NCBI GenBank assembly: GCA_964549275.1
Contig: CAZJUP010000002.1
Span: 153,092-217,091 of the forward strand
From: CAZJUP01 sp964549275
Lineage (GTDB): Bacteria > Fidelibacterota > Marinisomatia > Marinisomatales > TCS55
Length of the DNA stretch: 64,000 nucleotides
Direction of reading: 5' to 3'
Of the stretch, positions 42,372 through 50,576 are shown one piece after another. Under the pieces are notes generated by a model. The model was not told the origin of the DNA, did no database searches, and saw only the letters and a list, made by a program, of their open reading frames with translations. Within the stretch, counting starts at the first letter, position 1. Every line of letters starts with the position of its first letter. The position numbers and the translations under genes were made by a program.

Positions 42372-43001
42372 TCAGCAACCACCTTCCGGTGCTTTCTTCT
42401 TTTTTCGGCGTTTTATTTTTGGTTTTGACTTTGGAGAATAATCTTCATTTGAGGAATTGGACTCTGAAACACTGCCGAAAACCATACCCGCACCTTTTCG
42501 GAATTGATATCGGGCAATTTCATCGTCTGGAGAGGTTGTGGAAGGGGCTTGAGGGTTTAATATCGTTTCTGCCCAATAGTTTAATCCGCCTTGGAGCACG
42601 TAATTGTTTTCGTATCCCAATTGACGGGTTAGCATCCAAGCTTCGTTTGATTTGGTATTCCCATTTGAATAAAATATATTCATTTTTATATCTTGGTCCA
42701 GATAATCAATCCAATCGTCAGATAATAAATCATTAAAAGGGATATTTATGGCATTCGATAAATGAAAAGCACTGTATTCCTCGGGGTTTCTTACATCGAT
42801 GAGTTGAATTGAAGGATCTTGGTTTACAAGCCATTCAGCCAATTCATCTGGAGAAATCATTTCTGTCCCATACTGGACTTCTTCCAATAACTCTTCCGCA
42901 GAAAGTTTAAAAGGCTTTGTGGTATTTTCGGGAACAAATGCAATGAGCAGACCCAATAAACCAATTATGGATGCGAGACGTGATAATGGATTCATAATCA
43001 A
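42372..43001 (-). CDS. Exported rhodanese-like protein lacking the catalytic cysteine
   Basis: 209 residues. An N-terminal hydrophobic segment (LASIIGLLGLLIAFVP) points to export or anchoring. The rhodanese domain is clear (MISPDELAEWL, IQLIDVRNPEEYSAFHLSNAINIPF, LQGGLNYW). In the active-site loop the sequence is IFYSNGNTKS, with Ser where the persulfide-forming Cys is expected. A Lys-rich tail ends in Gly-Gly-Cys. It may bind rather than transfer sulfur, or use the terminal cysteine. It overlaps the YeeE-like gene by 4 bp and ends the operon. Confidence 0.8.
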   Translation of the reverse strand: MIMNPLSRLASIIGLLGLLIAFVPENTTKPFKLSAEELLEEVQYGTEMISPDELAEWLVNQDPSIQLIDVRNPEEYSAFHLSNAINIPFNDLLSDDWIDYLDQDIKMNIFYSNGNTKSNEAWMLTRQLGYENNYVLQGGLNYWAETILNPQAPSTTSPDDEIARYQFRKGAGMVFGSVSESNSSNEDYSPKSKPKIKRRKKKKAPEGGC

Positions 43002-43588
43002 TACTCCTCTCTGGGAAACTTTTTTTCTACGACTTCAGCAATATAAAACATGCTCACAGCCGCCATAATCACAAAAAAGGTCAATAACCCTTGAGATATT
43101 CCAAGTATTTCTGACAGCTTAATTTGACCGAGATATTCAGCCATATACAGCGGTTTGATGAGGGCATAGGATTCACCGAAAAGGAAAACCCCCAAAAAAA
43201 TTCCTCCGACAAAAACCATAGCGTCAATTTTGCCAATGGCGGCAGCACAGACACTCGTACCGGGACAAAACCCTCCAATGATAAATCCTGCACCCATGAT
43301 AATACCCCCTATGATGGCAGACCATAAATAAGTGGGATTTACCCATACAAGGTTCAGGTCAATCCAATCAAAAAGGCTAAAGTAAAGTAAGCCAAGCATT
43401 CCAGTTACAGCAGCTGTAAAAAACACCTTTAAAACAACAGCATCATAACCATAAAAAATACCGGCCAATTTCCGACTCGATGAAAACCCAGCCTGTTCCA
43501 ATACAAACCCAAACCCAATACCGATAACGAAGGCAATGAAAAAATTCCAGCCCTCGGCAATGATTTCTTGTGGTACTAATGGACCCAT
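42998..43588 (-). CDS. YeeE/YedE-family sulfur-compound transporter (subunit 2)
   Basis: 196 residues with about five to six membrane helices. GFGFVLEQAGFSSSRKLAG and GAGFIIGGFCPGTSVCAAAIGKIDA carry the conserved cysteine-bearing motif of YeeE/YedE (TsuA-type) proteins, known to import thiosulfate or related sulfur species. It is paired with the gene at 43598. Its place behind a polysulfide-reductase-like complex fits delivery of substrate. Confidence 0.88.
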   Translation of the reverse strand: MGPLVPQEIIAEGWNFFIAFVIGIGFGFVLEQAGFSSSRKLAGIFYGYDAVVLKVFFTAAVTGMLGLLYFSLFDWIDLNLVWVNPTYLWSAIIGGIIMGAGFIIGGFCPGTSVCAAAIGKIDAMVFVGGIFLGVFLFGESYALIKPLYMAEYLGQIKLSEILGISQGLLTFFVIMAAVSMFYIAEVVEKKFPREEY

Positions 43589-43597
43589 TTTATCCTC

Positions 43598-44107
43598 CTA
43601 AATCCAATTTTTTCTGAAAAAATATGCTAAAGCAAAGGCGGTTCCGAAAATAGCCATCATGGTGACAAATCCAGCCAACGATAACACCGCCATACCCGTT
43701 AGAGCAGAGCCACTGGTACATCCCCGCCCAAGTTGACTGCCGAATCCAAATAGTATGCCACCGATTCCCGCAAAAATAAGACGTTTTTTTGAGGTGATTT
43801 TAGGAGAATGCTCCACTTTTAGTTTTAATCTACCGGCCCATGCTCCGGATATAAATCCTCCCACAAGAACACCCAGAACTTCAAACACCAACCAGTTATT
43901 TAGTGGATTTTTCCCCTCGGTAGTATATTTACTATAATATCCAGATGACTCAACATGTGAGGGAGCAACAGAATCCACTGCCTTGACAACCATACTTTTC
44001 ACCGCACCACTGGCTCCCAATCCACGACCTGAAAAATAAAAGGCGGATAAAAGGACCAGTCCCAATAGCACACCGGCAAGATAAGGGTTCATATATTTAG
44101 TCTTCAT
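43598..44107 (-). CDS. YeeE/YedE-family sulfur-compound transporter (subunit 1)
   Basis: 169 residues, about four membrane helices. FAGIGGILFGFGSQLGRGCTSGSALTGMAVLSLAGF is the YeeE/YedE motif with the key cysteine (GCTSG). Split pairs of this sort (PmpA/PmpB-like) act together. It lies 21 bp from the NrfD gene and 9 bp from its partner. Confidence 0.88.
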   Translation of the reverse strand: MKTKYMNPYLAGVLLGLVLLSAFYFSGRGLGASGAVKSMVVKAVDSVAPSHVESSGYYSKYTTEGKNPLNNWLVFEVLGVLVGGFISGAWAGRLKLKVEHSPKITSKKRLIFAGIGGILFGFGSQLGRGCTSGSALTGMAVLSLAGFVTMMAIFGTAFALAYFFRKNWI

Positions 44108-44128
44108 AATAATCTCCTTAATGATTGA

Positions 44129-45070
44129 TTAATATAGCCATCGGCTGGCCTGTCCGGCTTCGACGATAATGAATCGCATCATCACTCCTCCAAATAATAC
44201 CAGGGTTGCTGAAACGAGTATGGGTATCGGTTTCTTTTTTAATTCAAGAATTTCCAAAAAGATGGGAAGGATGAGCCCTATCACAACAACAAAAATCCAA
44301 AAGGGAATGGTAAAGGGACCACCAAGAAATAAATTGGCCGCATCAATATGGACTTGAGTACCTGCTAAAAATCCCATGAACAGGTGCACGATCAGAAAAA
44401 GTTCCACACCGATGAGCATCATGTCAATCTTGGTGAAAAGATGGCGTTCAGTTTTTGATTTTGAAAATAAAAGGATAATAGCCGCTCCACCTGATAAACC
44501 AGATGAAAGAAAAAGGGGGCCAAGAATGGCAGAATTCCAAAAGGGTCGCGCATTAAAAGCGGAAAGGAGAATTCCGGTATACATTCCCAGAATAATAGAT
44601 AATACCATCAGCACCCAGGCATAAGTCTTTCTCTTAGAGATAAATTTATCTATTAATATTTCTATCCATTTGAATTTCCAATTCCAATTGGGGAATACAT
44701 CTTCCATCCAACTGGCAGACCATAACACAGAAAAAGGTGTAACCAGTAAAAGTGTCCATGCTCCCCAACTCATGGGAGATTCCCATCGGATATTGGTGTA
44801 TAATTGCCAAAAATATAGTTTATGGCTCAAATCCAAAAAGAGGGCAAATAATCCTATCCCCAAAAAGATTGGCGTAAACATGGGTGCAATTTTCACAGCA
44901 AATGGTAATGTATCCGACTTTCCTCGAATAGTATATAACGAAGAAAAGAAAAGAATTCCAGCAACCAATCCTCCAATAAAAAGATACAGAGGAATTTCCC
45001 AATGCCATACATGCAATAGGGGATCTATTTCAGGATTCGTTCTTCCGCTGACAATGATTTCTTCAATCAT
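44129..45070 (-). CDS. NrfD/PsrC-type membrane anchor, copy 2
   Basis: 313 residues, about eight transmembrane helices. It starts EEIIVSGRTNPEIDPLLHVWHWEIPLYLFIGGLVAGILFF, a typical NrfD/PsrC N-terminus. It is clearly paralogous along its full length to the upstream gene at 45092, with matching blocks such as MSWGAWT, LSAFNARPFWNSAILGPLFLSSGLS and a shared ending VEAGQ-S-W. It would exchange electrons with quinone. Confidence 0.9.
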   Translation of the reverse strand: MIEEIIVSGRTNPEIDPLLHVWHWEIPLYLFIGGLVAGILFFSSLYTIRGKSDTLPFAVKIAPMFTPIFLGIGLFALFLDLSHKLYFWQLYTNIRWESPMSWGAWTLLLVTPFSVLWSASWMEDVFPNWNWKFKWIEILIDKFISKRKTYAWVLMVLSIILGMYTGILLSAFNARPFWNSAILGPLFLSSGLSGGAAIILLFSKSKTERHLFTKIDMMLIGVELFLIVHLFMGFLAGTQVHIDAANLFLGGPFTIPFWIFVVVIGLILPIFLEILELKKKPIPILVSATLVLFGGVMMRFIIVEAGQASRWLY

Positions 45071-45091
45071 GATTCATAGTCCTTTTGATGA

Positions 45092-46030
45092 TTACCAATG
45101 GCTTACCTGTCCTGCTTCTACCAGAATATATCTGAGAAAAAATCCCCCGAACAGAATTAATACTGAGGGAATAGCAAGAGGTATTCTCGATTTTCTGAGA
45201 TATAAAATTTGTAATAATGCTGGTATAACCATCCCCATTCCAACGATGAACACCCAAAACGAGGTCGTGAAATCACCACCAAGTAATAAAGACGCAGCCT
45301 TAACCTGAGCTAAATCACTGGATAAATATCCCATGATTAAATGCACCAAGAAAAAAGCTTGAACTCCAAGAGTAATGAGGGAAATATTGCAGAATAATTT
45401 TTTCTCAATAGATTTTTGAGGGCAATTCAATAAAATGAATGCTGTTGCAGTGGTTAATCCTGACGTTAAAAATAATGGTCCTAAAATTGCGCTATTCCAA
45501 AGTGGACGTGCATTAAAAGCTGACAAAAGTATTCCTGTATACATTCCCAGAACCAGAGATAATAATAAAATACTCCACGCTATGATAGTTCGGTAAGAAT
45601 TAATTTTAAGGAGCACTTCATCCATCCACGACATAGGCCATTTGAATTCTGGGAAAGCAGTCTTTATATGCATGGCCGCCCAAATAAAGGATAGCGGTGT
45701 TAAAAACAGATAGGTCCATGCACCCCAACTCATGGGAGAACTCCAGCGAATCTTTGTATATAACTGCCAGAAATATAATTTGTGAGATAAGTCCAAAAAG
45801 AGAAATATGAGGGCGAGCACGAGCAATAGTGGAGCAAATACAGGCACTTTTTTAACCGCAATTGGAAAGTCATGACGCTTGCCAATTAAGGTTAAAAATG
45901 CAGAAATGATTAAAATCCCCGATACAAGACCAGCAAGGAAAAGGTCTGCAGGAACTTCCCAAGGCCAGATAGCTAAAATGGGATCAATGTCGTGGTTATG
46001 TTTGCCTGATGTGATGAGTTCTTCTATCAT
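45092..46030 (-). CDS. NrfD/PsrC-type membrane anchor, copy 1
   Basis: 312 residues, about eight helices, beginning EELITSGKHNHDIDPILAIWPWEVPADLFLAGLVSGILI. MSWGAWTYLFLTPLSF and ILLSAFNARPLWNSAILGPLFL are conserved with copy 2. It probably forms the primary membrane subunit with the FeS protein just upstream (8-bp gap). Two tandem anchors in one operon are unusual and may form a heterodimer or serve different quinones. Confidence 0.9.
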   Translation of the reverse strand: MIEELITSGKHNHDIDPILAIWPWEVPADLFLAGLVSGILIISAFLTLIGKRHDFPIAVKKVPVFAPLLLVLALIFLFLDLSHKLYFWQLYTKIRWSSPMSWGAWTYLFLTPLSFIWAAMHIKTAFPEFKWPMSWMDEVLLKINSYRTIIAWSILLLSLVLGMYTGILLSAFNARPLWNSAILGPLFLTSGLTTATAFILLNCPQKSIEKKLFCNISLITLGVQAFFLVHLIMGYLSSDLAQVKAASLLLGGDFTTSFWVFIVGMGMVIPALLQILYLRKSRIPLAIPSVLILFGGFFLRYILVEAGQVSHW

Positions 46031-46038
46031 AATCTACC

Positions 46039-46572
46039 TCAAATCAAATAATAGATATTGGGTTCTGTCCCTGCTTCCGGGATTAATGTCTTCCATTTTC
46101 GTTTTTTCAGCAATTTAGATAATTCACTGTTGGGGTCATCGGCATCGCCGAAATACATGCATTTGGTTGGGCAAACATCCACACAAGCAGGATTTTGTCC
46201 GTTTTCAACACGATGAATACAAAATGTACATTTGTCTACATAACCCTCAGGATGGACAAATCGCGCATCATATGGGCAAGAAGCTATACAGGCCTTACAG
46301 CCGATACATTCCTCATGGTCGACCAGCACAATACCACCCTCTCCATAATGACTGGCCTCAGTGGGGCAGCTTCTCACGCAAGGTGCGTTACTGCAATGAT
46401 TGCATCGTTCACTTCTTATTTCCAGTGATAATTCCGGATAAGTTCCTGTGGTGGCTTCAACAACCCAATCTCGACAGTAGCCCACAGGAACGTTATTTTC
46501 AGTTTGGCAGGCCACAACACAGTCGCTGCATCCAACACATTTTTTAGTATCTATGGCCATAGCATAACGCAT
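46039..46572 (-). CDS. Polysulfide-reductase-type 4Fe-4S subunit (PsrB/PhsB-like)
   Basis: 177 residues. Four cluster motifs are seen: CVGCSDCVVACQTENN, CNHCSNAPCVRSCPTEA, CIGCKACIASCPYDAR and CTFCIHR...ACVDVCPTKCM. It has no signal peptide, as expected if co-exported with the Tat-bearing catalytic subunit. The gene overlaps its neighbour by one base (TGATG). Confidence 0.92.
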   Translation of the reverse strand: MRYAMAIDTKKCVGCSDCVVACQTENNVPVGYCRDWVVEATTGTYPELSLEIRSERCNHCSNAPCVRSCPTEASHYGEGGIVLVDHEECIGCKACIASCPYDARFVHPEGYVDKCTFCIHRVENGQNPACVDVCPTKCMYFGDADDPNSELSKLLKKRKWKTLIPEAGTEPNIYYLI

Positions 46573-48812
46573 CAGGCTGCCTCCTTCACGGGTTTATCTG
46601 TAAGGAAGGTGACAAAATTTCCACGCATTCCCGTTCCACCCATGATGGGGTCTACCAAGACCTTTGTTATGAGTTCGGAATCACTGGCTCCCCGTCCATG
46701 GGCCCGGGATAATTTTTTATTTGTGTGGCCAAATCCATGAACCATATATACCGAATCCCAGCGTATTCGTTCAGTAATTCGGATTTTTATCGGAAAGGAA
46801 GTGACAATACCATCCTGGTTTTCCAACCAAATGTTTTGGCCATTTTTTAGCCCCCATTCTTTGGAAACCTTTGGGTTAATCCAGACGGTATTTTCATCCA
46901 TTAAATCGGTGAGGTTTGGATTATTTGCTGTTCGGCTAAATGTATGCATGGGAGCCCGCCCGTAAATTAACCGATAAAATCCCTCTGGAGGTTCTTCATG
47001 CGCTGTATAGAGTGGCAGGGGGCTGTAACCTTCATCTTCCATGGCTGTGGAATACAATTCTATCTTTCCCGTATTCGTATTGAATTCAAAATCATCCAGA
47101 TTATCAAGAGGATATAAGTCATCAAAATCACGGTCGAATTTCTTTACTCCTATTTTTTTCATTTCTTTTAGAGATGACCCTATTTGATTCAGTTGCCAAT
47201 CCAGTTCTTCTTCTTCAGTTTCAAAGGGAAAGTATTCCTGCAAACCGAGTTTTGCGGAAAGTTCTTTCGCCATCCACCACGCAGATTTTGAATTATATTT
47301 TTGTTTTGCTGCTGGAGCTCGCAAAGCGATTGTAGGTTCCCTGTGGGCACTAATTCGCAAATTATCATACCGCTCCAAATATGTGCATTCTGGAAGAATG
47401 ACATCAGCATAACCAGTAATTTCCATGGGCATGGTATCAATGACGACCATTAAATCCAAATTTTGGATGGCATTCAATGTATTTGCAGGATTCGGTAATG
47501 TGGAAATGAGGTTTGTACCATTAACGATCCATCCTTTAAAGGAGCAGTCTCGACCGGCTGCTGGGATGGTTGCGTCGCAAATTCCTGACGCTAATGCAAG
47601 GCCGGCCAATTTAAATTGATTTGGAAAAGCATCCCGCCACGTTCTTGTAGGTTTGGGATATTTTGGCAGTTTAAGTTTAGGAAGTTTTTTCTTTTCAGGA
47701 TTATAAAATCCACCCCGCCGTCCCCAACTTCCTAATAAGGCATTGAGAATTGAAACAGCTCTTAGGCGTTGGGTATCATCACCATACCAGGTCACATGTC
47801 TTCCCGGATGAATGATAACTTTAGGAGAAGCATTTGCCATTTCCTTGGCAGTGGCACGGATAATATGAGGTTTAATCGTGGTGATACCGTAAGCCCATTC
47901 CGGAGAAAAGTTTTTGACATGATATTTTAATTCTTCAAAACCAAAAGTGTATTTTTCGACATACTTTTTATCATACCATTCTTCGGATATGATTACATTC
48001 ATCCAAGCAAGGAGGAGAGCCAAATCAGTTGCGGGTTTGATAGGAAGCCAGAATTTAGATTTACTTGCCACTGTTGAAAACCGAGGATCAACTGTAATAA
48101 TAGAGGCGCCTTTATCAATAGCATCGGACATTTCCTGAACTTGCCCATTGTGCATATTCTCACCAAGATGAGATCCGATTAAAACCAGACAATCTGTATC
48201 GCGAATATCTATCCTTTCAGGAGACCCTATTCCTTCGCCGTAAGTCGCAAAAAATGCAACTTCTCTTGGACCTCGGCATTGGGCATAAGAGGGTGCTGTA
48301 ATATTTGGAGAGCCAAATGCTTTCAACATTCTTCCGAAATGTTTACCCCCGGAACCATGGCTGAAAAGTGCGATACATTCCGGACCATGCTCCTCGGCAA
48401 TGCGTTTCATTTTTTTTGCAATATATTCGAATGCTTCATCCCAAGTGGCTTCACGAAAAGATTGATTCCCTGGGGAGCCCGTACGAATCATGGGAGTTTT
48501 TAGGCGATCTTCATCGTTATACATTCCAATACCACCGGTTCCCCGGGGACATAATCGACCATTGCAATGGGGATCATCGTTATTACCGGTAATTTTCCAA
48601 ATTTCACCCTTTTCATTAAGATGGGTCCATCCTGCACATTTCCAAAAACACACTTCGCAATAGGTAGGGACTTTTTTATAGGTTCCAGGGAGAACATCAG
48701 GAGTTAATACCTCCCCGTTGAGCCAATTAAATACAGGATTAGCTATGGCCATTCCACCGATACCTAAAGTAGAGATTCTAATAAAATCTCTTCTGGAAAT
48801 ATCTTTATTCAT
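46572..48812 (-). CDS. Molybdopterin oxidoreductase, polysulfide/thiosulfate reductase catalytic subunit
   Basis: 746 residues. Tat signal SRRDFIRISTLGIGGMAIA; then the 4Fe-4S ligands C52, C55, C59 and CPRGT; then a probable Mo-ligand Cys in SYAQCRGPRE. VLIGSHLGENMHNGQ, ITVDPRFS and the C-terminal molydopterin-binding domain (MHTFSRTANNPNL... WINPKVSKEWGLKNGQ) complete the DMSO-reductase fold. It is closest by motif to PsrA/PhsA; other substrates (tetrathionate, arsenate) cannot be excluded. The neighbouring sulfur transporters favour sulfur. Confidence 0.92.
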   Translation of the reverse strand: MNKDISRRDFIRISTLGIGGMAIANPVFNWLNGEVLTPDVLPGTYKKVPTYCEVCFWKCAGWTHLNEKGEIWKITGNNDDPHCNGRLCPRGTGGIGMYNDEDRLKTPMIRTGSPGNQSFREATWDEAFEYIAKKMKRIAEEHGPECIALFSHGSGGKHFGRMLKAFGSPNITAPSYAQCRGPREVAFFATYGEGIGSPERIDIRDTDCLVLIGSHLGENMHNGQVQEMSDAIDKGASIITVDPRFSTVASKSKFWLPIKPATDLALLLAWMNVIISEEWYDKKYVEKYTFGFEELKYHVKNFSPEWAYGITTIKPHIIRATAKEMANASPKVIIHPGRHVTWYGDDTQRLRAVSILNALLGSWGRRGGFYNPEKKKLPKLKLPKYPKPTRTWRDAFPNQFKLAGLALASGICDATIPAAGRDCSFKGWIVNGTNLISTLPNPANTLNAIQNLDLMVVIDTMPMEITGYADVILPECTYLERYDNLRISAHREPTIALRAPAAKQKYNSKSAWWMAKELSAKLGLQEYFPFETEEEELDWQLNQIGSSLKEMKKIGVKKFDRDFDDLYPLDNLDDFEFNTNTGKIELYSTAMEDEGYSPLPLYTAHEEPPEGFYRLIYGRAPMHTFSRTANNPNLTDLMDENTVWINPKVSKEWGLKNGQNIWLENQDGIVTSFPIKIRITERIRWDSVYMVHGFGHTNKKLSRAHGRGASDSELITKVLVDPIMGGTGMRGNFVTFLTDKPVKEAA

Positions 48813-48815
48813 GAT

Positions 48816-49298
48816 TTATATCCTTTGTTCGCCATTCTGGAGTAATTTTTTATATAATTGTTTGATATCTGTGCACTGATCTGCCAGTTTATATACGGGG
48901 CAGTCTCTACAATTTTCTTCTTTACACTCTTTTCCTTTTTTATCTGCTTCCCAGCATGGTTTTGTTGTAGATGTATAGGCCGAGCAAGAATTTCTGTTTT
49001 CAATTGAACAAGGTTTTATAGCCCAACATGGCACGAGTGCAAGTAGACTTTTTATTCCGGCGATATTTAATCCATCTTCATCCAAATGTCGGCGAATACA
49101 CATAAGTCTTGATAAGTCTACTGCAGAATACAGCCGATGTTTGGATTGGGTTTTATGGGGTATAATGAGTCCTTTTTCTTCATACATGCGAAGGGTAGAA
49201 ATAGACGTATCTACAAGTTTTGCTGCAACAGAAATCGTAAAAACAGGCTTGGAATTATCTTCCAGGATCTCTGAAAAGTGTATGGATGTTGATTCCAT
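48816..49298 (-). CDS. MerR-family regulator with Cys-rich C-terminus
   Basis: 160 residues. The N-terminal MerR helix-turn-helix is clear (FTISVAAKLVDTSISTLRMYEEKGLIIPHKTQSKHRLYSAVDLSRLMCIRRHLDEDGLNI). The C-terminal part holds about ten cysteines (VPCWAIKPCSIENRNSC... KPCW...ECKEENCRDCPVYK), suggesting a metal or FeS cluster sensor. It is the first gene of the reductase operon, 3 bp from the catalytic subunit, so autoregulation is likely. A MerR site was not located. Confidence 0.85.
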   Translation of the reverse strand: MESTSIHFSEILEDNSKPVFTISVAAKLVDTSISTLRMYEEKGLIIPHKTQSKHRLYSAVDLSRLMCIRRHLDEDGLNIAGIKSLLALVPCWAIKPCSIENRNSCSAYTSTTKPCWEADKKGKECKEENCRDCPVYKLADQCTDIKQLYKKLLQNGEQRI

Positions 49299-49443
49299 AA
49301 ACTACATTCTGTGCTGTAGGTAAACTAAAATCACGACTGAAGTTATTGTAAAAGTAAAAACTATACAAGAAAAAAGGATAGAAATATCGTATAATAATGA
49401 TTATATCAATTTCTTTAGGGAATGTGTGGAGAATTAATAAGTA

Positions 49444-49914
49444 TTATTTGGAAGGAGAACCTATGAGAGATTCGATACCTTTCGCATCCATTTCAACCCG
49501 TTTTTCTATCACTTTATTTGCAAGATGCTGAAGGTTTTCTTCTTCGAGAAGATTTCGGATCTGCTCCCGAATCGGTTTCCAATAATGATGAAGAGGACAA
49601 GGTGCGTCATCGGAACAATAGTCTAGTCCGATAACACAGACTTCATTTTCCGGGGGAGGGCCATCAACGGCATAAACGACTTGGTTGAGTTTTATTTCGT
49701 TTGCAGGTCTGGCCAGACGTAAGCCGCCATTTCTCCCTCGAACAGCTGTTAAAAGACGTTGCTTTACCAGGGACTGGGCGATTTTAGCCAAAAATTGTTG
49801 AGGGATACTATAGGCTTTTGCAATTTCTCCAACCATAACAGGATTCGGATCATTTTTTTCTGCCAAATATATCATGGCTTGAATTGCATATTCTGCTGAT
49901 TTTGAATATAACAT
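49444..49914 (-). CDS. Rrf2-family regulator (IscR/NsrR-like)
   Basis: 156 residues. LYSKSAEYAIQAMIYLAEK and VGEIAKAYSIPQQFLAKIAQSLVKQRLLTAVRGRNGGLRLARP form the Rrf2 winged helix. Three cysteines (VCVIGLDYCSDDAPCPLH, spacing C-x6-C-x5-C) are close to the IscR/NsrR iron-sulfur ligand set. It probably senses nitric oxide, oxygen or FeS status. A quasi-palindrome lies just upstream. Confidence 0.9.
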   Translation of the reverse strand: MLYSKSAEYAIQAMIYLAEKNDPNPVMVGEIAKAYSIPQQFLAKIAQSLVKQRLLTAVRGRNGGLRLARPANEIKLNQVVYAVDGPPPENEVCVIGLDYCSDDAPCPLHHYWKPIREQIRNLLEEENLQHLANKVIEKRVEMDAKGIESLIGSPSK

Positions 49915-49938
49915 TTATGGAGTCCAATATCTATTTCT

Positions 49939-49958
49939 CCAAATTAATTCTAAATTGG
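49939..49958. promoter_or_regulatory. Quasi-palindrome upstream of the Rrf2 gene
   Basis: CCAAATTAATTCTAAATTGG begins 25 bp before the start codon. The outer arms (CCAA/TTGG) are symmetric and the centre only partly so. It is a candidate self-regulating operator. Confidence 0.35.
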
Positions 49959-50070
49959 AAAATCAGTCAAGCAATAAAGCGGATTGTTTGAGAATAGTTT
50001 TCAATGGGTGTTCAATGGGTGAAATGGGAATAAATCGATGGTTCAAGTATTAATAAAATTAGTTGACAAA

Positions 50071-50154
50071 AGCATTGATGATCCCCAGGCTTTTGTTATG
50101 TCCTGTTATCCCTTTCAATTGAGGGACATCCCCCGCTCTGGAATCATCAATGCT
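50071..50154. ncRNA. Possible structured RNA element of unknown family
   Basis: AGCATTGATGAT (50071-50082) is perfectly complementary to ATCATCAATGCT (50143-50154). CCAG (50085-50088) pairs with CTGG (50138-50141) to extend the helix, and ATGTCC (50098-50103) pairs with GGACAT (50124-50129) inside. The result is a long hairpin of about 84 nt in a 660-bp gap with no gene. No promoter or known family was recognised; strand is undetermined. Confidence 0.4.
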
Positions 50155-50576
50155 TCATCTCAGAAATATGGTAATTTCAGGTAATAAGGAGAGCATCCGA
50201 CACTGACACCCCAAAGCTGTTCCCGGGAGGGAAAATCTTTGAAGATAAACGGTGGCAACCAATACCGCTATTTTTCCAAGTAGGGGAGTCGTGAATATTC
50301 TATCAATTCACTTGATGATTGGACTCATTTAGGCAACCAAAAGGAGGGAGGCAAGGAATATTTAGAATAACTCCATTTAGAAAAATCGGCCAGCGCCGGA
50401 TGCTAATTGTCAATTAACTGTATATAATCAGATATCGTTATCCAAATATACCATAACAGGTTTATTTCGAGCAAGAAAAATAATGATTTTGTAATCTGTC
50501 TTGAGAATTGGGGGCAAGAAGTATTATTTTTCTGCTCAATATATAAGAACTCCTCGTTTTAAAAGAAAGTAATTCA
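50155..50576. other. Gene-free region upstream of the M1 peptidase
   Basis: No credible coding frame. The segment 50180-50345 is richer in GC than its surroundings (CCCGGGAGGG, GGTGGCAACCAATACCGC, GGCAACCAAAAGGAGGG) and could be the rest of a structured RNA or a leader. The last 150 bp are AT-rich and probably carry the promoter of the peptidase gene. Confidence 0.35.

Noticed and set aside
44376..45308. Plus-strand frames (82 and 212 residues) across the NrfD genes
   Set aside because: They are antisense to two clear membrane proteins and have biased, low-complexity composition typical of shadows.
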